Source: JAIRNF01 sp031551125 (GTDB taxonomy: Bacteria; Bacteroidota; Bacteroidia; Bacteroidales; UBA932). From it: a stretch of 64,000 bases of DNA. The notes below the pieces were generated by a model. The model was given only the letters and a program-made list of their open reading frames with translations, ran no database searches and had not been told where the DNA came from. The position numbers and the translations under genes were made by a program. How positions within the stretch are numbered: position 1 is the stretch's first letter; every line of letters begins with the position of its first letter. Below are positions 61,460-64,000 of the stretch, piece after piece. Location of the stretch: the NCBI GenBank assembly GCA_031551125.1, contig JAVBOB010000007.1:111173-175172 (forward strand). Direction: 5' to 3'.

Positions 61460-62497
61460 ATGAGCGAAATAGTATTAAGCCAAGAGCTACAAAACAAGTT
61501 TGAACACCTACACCGATTGGTAGGTAACACTCCTATGATTGGAGTTAAGTACAAGTACAAAGGTAAGCCTGGTACGATCTATGTAAAGTGCGAGCAATAC
61601 AATCTTACCGGAAGCATAAAGGATCGTATGGCTTTATTCATTCTTGAACAAGCCTACAAAAAAGGACAAATTAAACCCGGTAACGTTATTGTTGAGGCTA
61701 CCAGTGGTAATACAGGTATTGCATTCTCGGCGATTGGTCGCGCATTGGGGCACCAAGTGAAAATTGTTATGCCCAACTGGCTCAGCCAAGAGCGTAAGCT
61801 AATTATTGAAAGCCTTGGTGCAGAAATTATTTCGATAAGCAAAGAACAAGGCGGGTTTTTAGGTAGCATCAGGCTATCAAGAGAAATGGCCGCTAAAGAT
61901 CCCAACATTTTCCTTCCCTGTCAGTTTGAGAACTGTTGCAATACAGAGGCACACCAACGTTCAACAGGTGTTGAAATTTCCGTGCAGCTGCAAAAGGCAG
62001 GTCTTCGCCCTAAGGCATTTATGGCCGGAGTTGGTACCGGTGGAACGGTAATGGGTGTTGGCAACGTACTGAGAAAAATGTATGATGGTGTGAAAATTCA
62101 CCCGATGGAACCCGAAGAAAGCCCTACCATGAGTACAGGTAACAAGGTTGGCGAACACCGTATTCAAGGTATATCCGACGAGTTTATTCCTGATTTGGTA
62201 AAGCTGGATAAGCTTGACGAAATTATTAAGGTTTCTGATGGTGATTCTATTATCTTGGCTCAACGCTTGGCAAAAGAGCTTGGTTTGCCGGTTGGTATAT
62301 CATCAGGCGCCAACCTTATTGGAGCCATTAAGCTACAAGAAATGTACGGTATGGACAGCGTAGTGGTTACCGTATTTTCTGATAATAACGCTAAGTACCT
62401 CAGTACCGACCTTATGAAACCTCAGCCAGTAAAGCCCGGCTATATAAGCCCTGATGTTGAGCTGGTAGATTACATTTCTTTAGAGCGCGCATTTTAG
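61460..62497 (+). CDS. PLP-dependent cysteine synthase-like enzyme
   Basis: 345 aa, fold type II. PLP Lys54 in NLTGSIKDRMALFILE, substrate loop EATSGNTGIAFSAIG, phosphate-binding GVGTGGTVMGVGNVLR and PVGISSGANLIGAIKL, and the C-terminal FSDNNAKYLSTDLMK. These fit O-acetylserine sulfhydrylase/cystathionine beta-synthase catalytic cores without the CBS regulatory domain. An N-terminal ~20-residue extension and HPMEPEESPTMSTGN are slightly unusual, so a specialised role (e.g. thiol or diaminopropionate synthesis) is possible. Own promoter and terminator, no cysE nearby. Class certain, gene name left open. Confidence 0.88.
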   Translation: MSEIVLSQELQNKFEHLHRLVGNTPMIGVKYKYKGKPGTIYVKCEQYNLTGSIKDRMALFILEQAYKKGQIKPGNVIVEATSGNTGIAFSAIGRALGHQVKIVMPNWLSQERKLIIESLGAEIISISKEQGGFLGSIRLSREMAAKDPNIFLPCQFENCCNTEAHQRSTGVEISVQLQKAGLRPKAFMAGVGTGGTVMGVGNVLRKMYDGVKIHPMEPEESPTMSTGNKVGEHRIQGISDEFIPDLVKLDKLDEIIKVSDGDSIILAQRLAKELGLPVGISSGANLIGAIKLQEMYGMDSVVVTVFSDNNAKYLSTDLMKPQPVKPGYISPDVELVDYISLERAF

Positions 62498-62522
62498 CAT
62501 ATTGTTAACCACAATAGCTATC

Positions 62523-62558
62523 AAAAGCGGGGTTGCATAATTTGCAGCTCCGCTTTTT
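62523..62558 (+). terminator. terminator after the cysteine synthase gene
   Basis: AAAAGCGGGGTTGCA / TGCAGCTCCGCTTTT (two small mismatches) ending in TTTTT. Confidence 0.8.
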
Positions 62559-62573
62559 GTATTGAATAATTGC

Positions 62574-62581
62574 TACATTTG
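62574..62581 (+). promoter_or_regulatory. -7 promoter element before 62611
   Basis: TACATTTG matches TAnnTTTG, 29 bases before the ATG. Confidence 0.55.
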
Positions 62582-62610
62582 CTTTTAAGTAACTCTTTTA
62601 AACCTATCCC

Positions 62611-63312
62611 ATGAAAAAGATAATAGCTATTCTTACTTTTTTGTTTTCCGGATCCTTACTTCAGGCGCAGCAGCAAACAATTGATGTAAAATCGGGAGAT
62701 GACTTGACTGAAGTTACACCAAAGGAGATGCAGTATATTTTTGATGATTTTACCAACGGGACGGTATCGTTTAAGGATGGAACATCCGGTTCGGGCAAGC
62801 TAAACTATAACACTCTGCTGGAAGAAATGCAGTTTATTGAGCAAGGCACCAACAATATTTTAGCATTGGCCAATCTTGAGAATATTGTTTCTGTGACAAT
62901 TGCCGGAAGACAATTTATTCCTAACAGGGTAAGACGAGAGTTTGTAGAAGTACTTATTAGTGAGAATGTGGGGTTGGCTATAAAGTATAAGGGAAGCGCC
63001 ATTTCGTTGGGAAAAGAAGGTGCCTACGGCTCAATTGGAACTACATCGGCAATGACTTCATATTCAAGTGTAACGAGTGACCAATCAACCACGAACCTAT
63101 CTGTGAAAGAAAAGGTAGCAGTAAAACTTTCCAGCACCTGTTATTTGGTGAAAGGTGGAAAGTTTACAACGATAAAAGGTGCTAAAACTTTTCTAGCTGC
63201 TTATCCTAAGGATAAAGCGGAGTCTATTAGCAAATACATTCATGATAACAATGTTAACTTCAAAAGTAAAGAATCTCTTATTAGGTTAACAGAATACTGC
63301 AATGGATTGTAA
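62611..63312 (+). CDS. secreted protein of unknown function
   Basis: 233 aa with a signal peptide (MKKIIAILTFLFSGSLLQAQ). I do not recognise the family. The mature part is beta-rich at first (DLTEVTPKEMQYIFDDFTNGTVSFKDGTSGSGKLNYNTLLEEMQFIE), a layout seen in small Bacteroidota secreted proteins with a FxxGxVxFKDG motif, and a serine/threonine-rich segment (SAMTSYSSVTSDQSTTN, ~150-166) precedes a helical C-terminus (KAESISKYIHDNNVNFKSKESL). No Cys pair except two C-terminal Cys. Monocistronic. Confidence 0.7.
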   Translation: MKKIIAILTFLFSGSLLQAQQQTIDVKSGDDLTEVTPKEMQYIFDDFTNGTVSFKDGTSGSGKLNYNTLLEEMQFIEQGTNNILALANLENIVSVTIAGRQFIPNRVRREFVEVLISENVGLAIKYKGSAISLGKEGAYGSIGTTSAMTSYSSVTSDQSTTNLSVKEKVAVKLSSTCYLVKGGKFTTIKGAKTFLAAYPKDKAESISKYIHDNNVNFKSKESLIRLTEYCNGL

Positions 63313-63851
63313 AAAGTAGAAGAGAAATTGAATACTGTGTGAATAAAAGGGAGCCTACTTATGCCGGTCATGGTTGGAAGATTTTTATATGGTAGCTTCC
63401 AGACCGACAATTAAAACAATAAGCTCACTGCTAATAACTTGAAATCCTCCGACCACGACTGCCTACTTATGGTTCTCTTTATTATTTTATAGTCACACTA
63501 TTCCCAATAGCGAGGTATGAATAATAAATTGCGCGGGTTTGGTATTAAATTGCTCAAGTCCTTTTTATTTCAGGTCGATGGCCTCCTAAGTACGTTAAAT
63601 AGTGTAAATTAGCAAAGTTCCTTATAGGAAGCGTTGGATATGGATTTGACTATATTTTTTATGCCATATATTTATAACCAGCTATTTGTATCATAAGTAT
63701 ACTCCGGACACCGTGAGTTAATTAAGGTTAACCAACCTTAGATGAACTAAGGTATAATGAGAAATTCCGACTACTTTTATACTACTTTCGACTATATAGT
63801 GGCATTGCACTTATTTAATTTTAGGCGAGAAACATATTAAAATGACATATC
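63313..63851. other. 539-base intergenic region, no gene seen
   Basis: Contains hairpins GGTTGGAAG ... CTTCCAGACC (63371-63402) and TAAGGTTAACCAACCTTA (63723-63740, with a following CTAAGGT). No match to the repeat families above, no open frame of note, no RNA gene recognised. Confidence 0.4.
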
Positions 63852-64000
63852 ATGAGATCAATTAGATCAGTATTACTATTAACATTATTGGCTTGTTTTG
63901 GGGTATTCGCTCATGCTCAAAAGATTGAACTTCCGGATGGTTCTGTTTTTATTGAAAAGCAGAGCCAGAATGTGTATAAAAAGGAGGTTAATAACTATAC
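63852..64000 (+). CDS. secreted protein, N-terminal part (partial)
   Basis: The window ends inside this gene. 49 residues visible: signal peptide MRSIRSVLLLTLLACFGVFA with HAQ cleavage, then KIELPDGSVFIEKQ. The second codon region and the HAQ site make a classic Bacteroidota signal peptide. Too short to name; function unknown. Confidence 0.65.
   Translation, partial: MRSIRSVLLLTLLACFGVFAHAQKIELPDGSVFIEKQSQNVYKKEVNNY

Overview
The window is a stretch of Bacteroidota chromosome, probably from an anaerobic or facultative Bacteroidales- or Marinilabiliales-like bacterium. The evidence is the TAnnTTTG type of -7 promoter element in front of many genes, a SusC/SusD outer-membrane pair, several lipoproteins with acidic residues after the lipid cysteine, SprA of the type IX secretion/gliding system beside ruvA and gcvH, a MiaB/RpoN/AsnS set of Bacteroidota type, and anaerobe-flavoured enzymes (class I Fe-S fumarase, aspartase, a RIC-type di-iron protein). 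No rRNA, tRNA, CRISPR array, insertion sequence or phage gene was seen.

Layout. 1-4846: end of rpoB, then rpoC and a terminator. 5014-8400: RIC/YtfE-like hemerythrin, an overlapping LuxR-type regulator with a pseudo-receiver, and a heavy-metal P-type ATPase with an unusual DKTR phosphorylation motif. 8767-16389: S41 protease lipoprotein, Spy/CpxP-like protein, ComEC, TrkA, aspartase. 16613-29453 (minus strand): secreted XAC2610-like protein, HolB, U32 RNA-hydroxylation protein, TPR protein, CBM9-like protein, fumarase, aminopeptidase P, MFS/POT-like transporter, ROK kinase. 29773-36447: MiaB (plus), then RpoN, AsnS and HutH (minus).

36595-49158 is the most interesting accessory region. A tight six-gene minus-strand operon encodes cyanophycinase-like S51 lipoprotein, SusC, SusD, two surface lipoproteins with cleaved-adhesin-like domains, and a second S51 cyanophycinase-like lipoprotein, closed by a terminator. 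Upstream lie an M20 (PepT-like) peptidase and a divergent YfcC-family transporter. Both S51 proteins keep the Ser-His-Glu residues and the D-x-H-x3-R-x-R-x2-R pocket known from cyanophycinase. I read the locus as a candidate SusCD-based system for using cyanophycin or a similar beta-linked aspartyl polymer: surface binding and cleavage, TonB-dependent uptake, periplasmic or cytoplasmic peptide cleavage, and inner-membrane transport. This function is inferred.

49286-57645: ruvA, sprA, gcvH. 57814-62497: YD-repeat-like secreted protein, YdjM-like membrane hydrolase, RlmD, cysteine synthase. 62611-end: one secreted protein of unknown function and the start of another.

The longer intergenic gaps carry at least six families of dispersed palindromic repeats, some of them nested composites. 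They account for most of the non-coding DNA between 8.4 and 34.9 kb and sometimes create false ORF starts.
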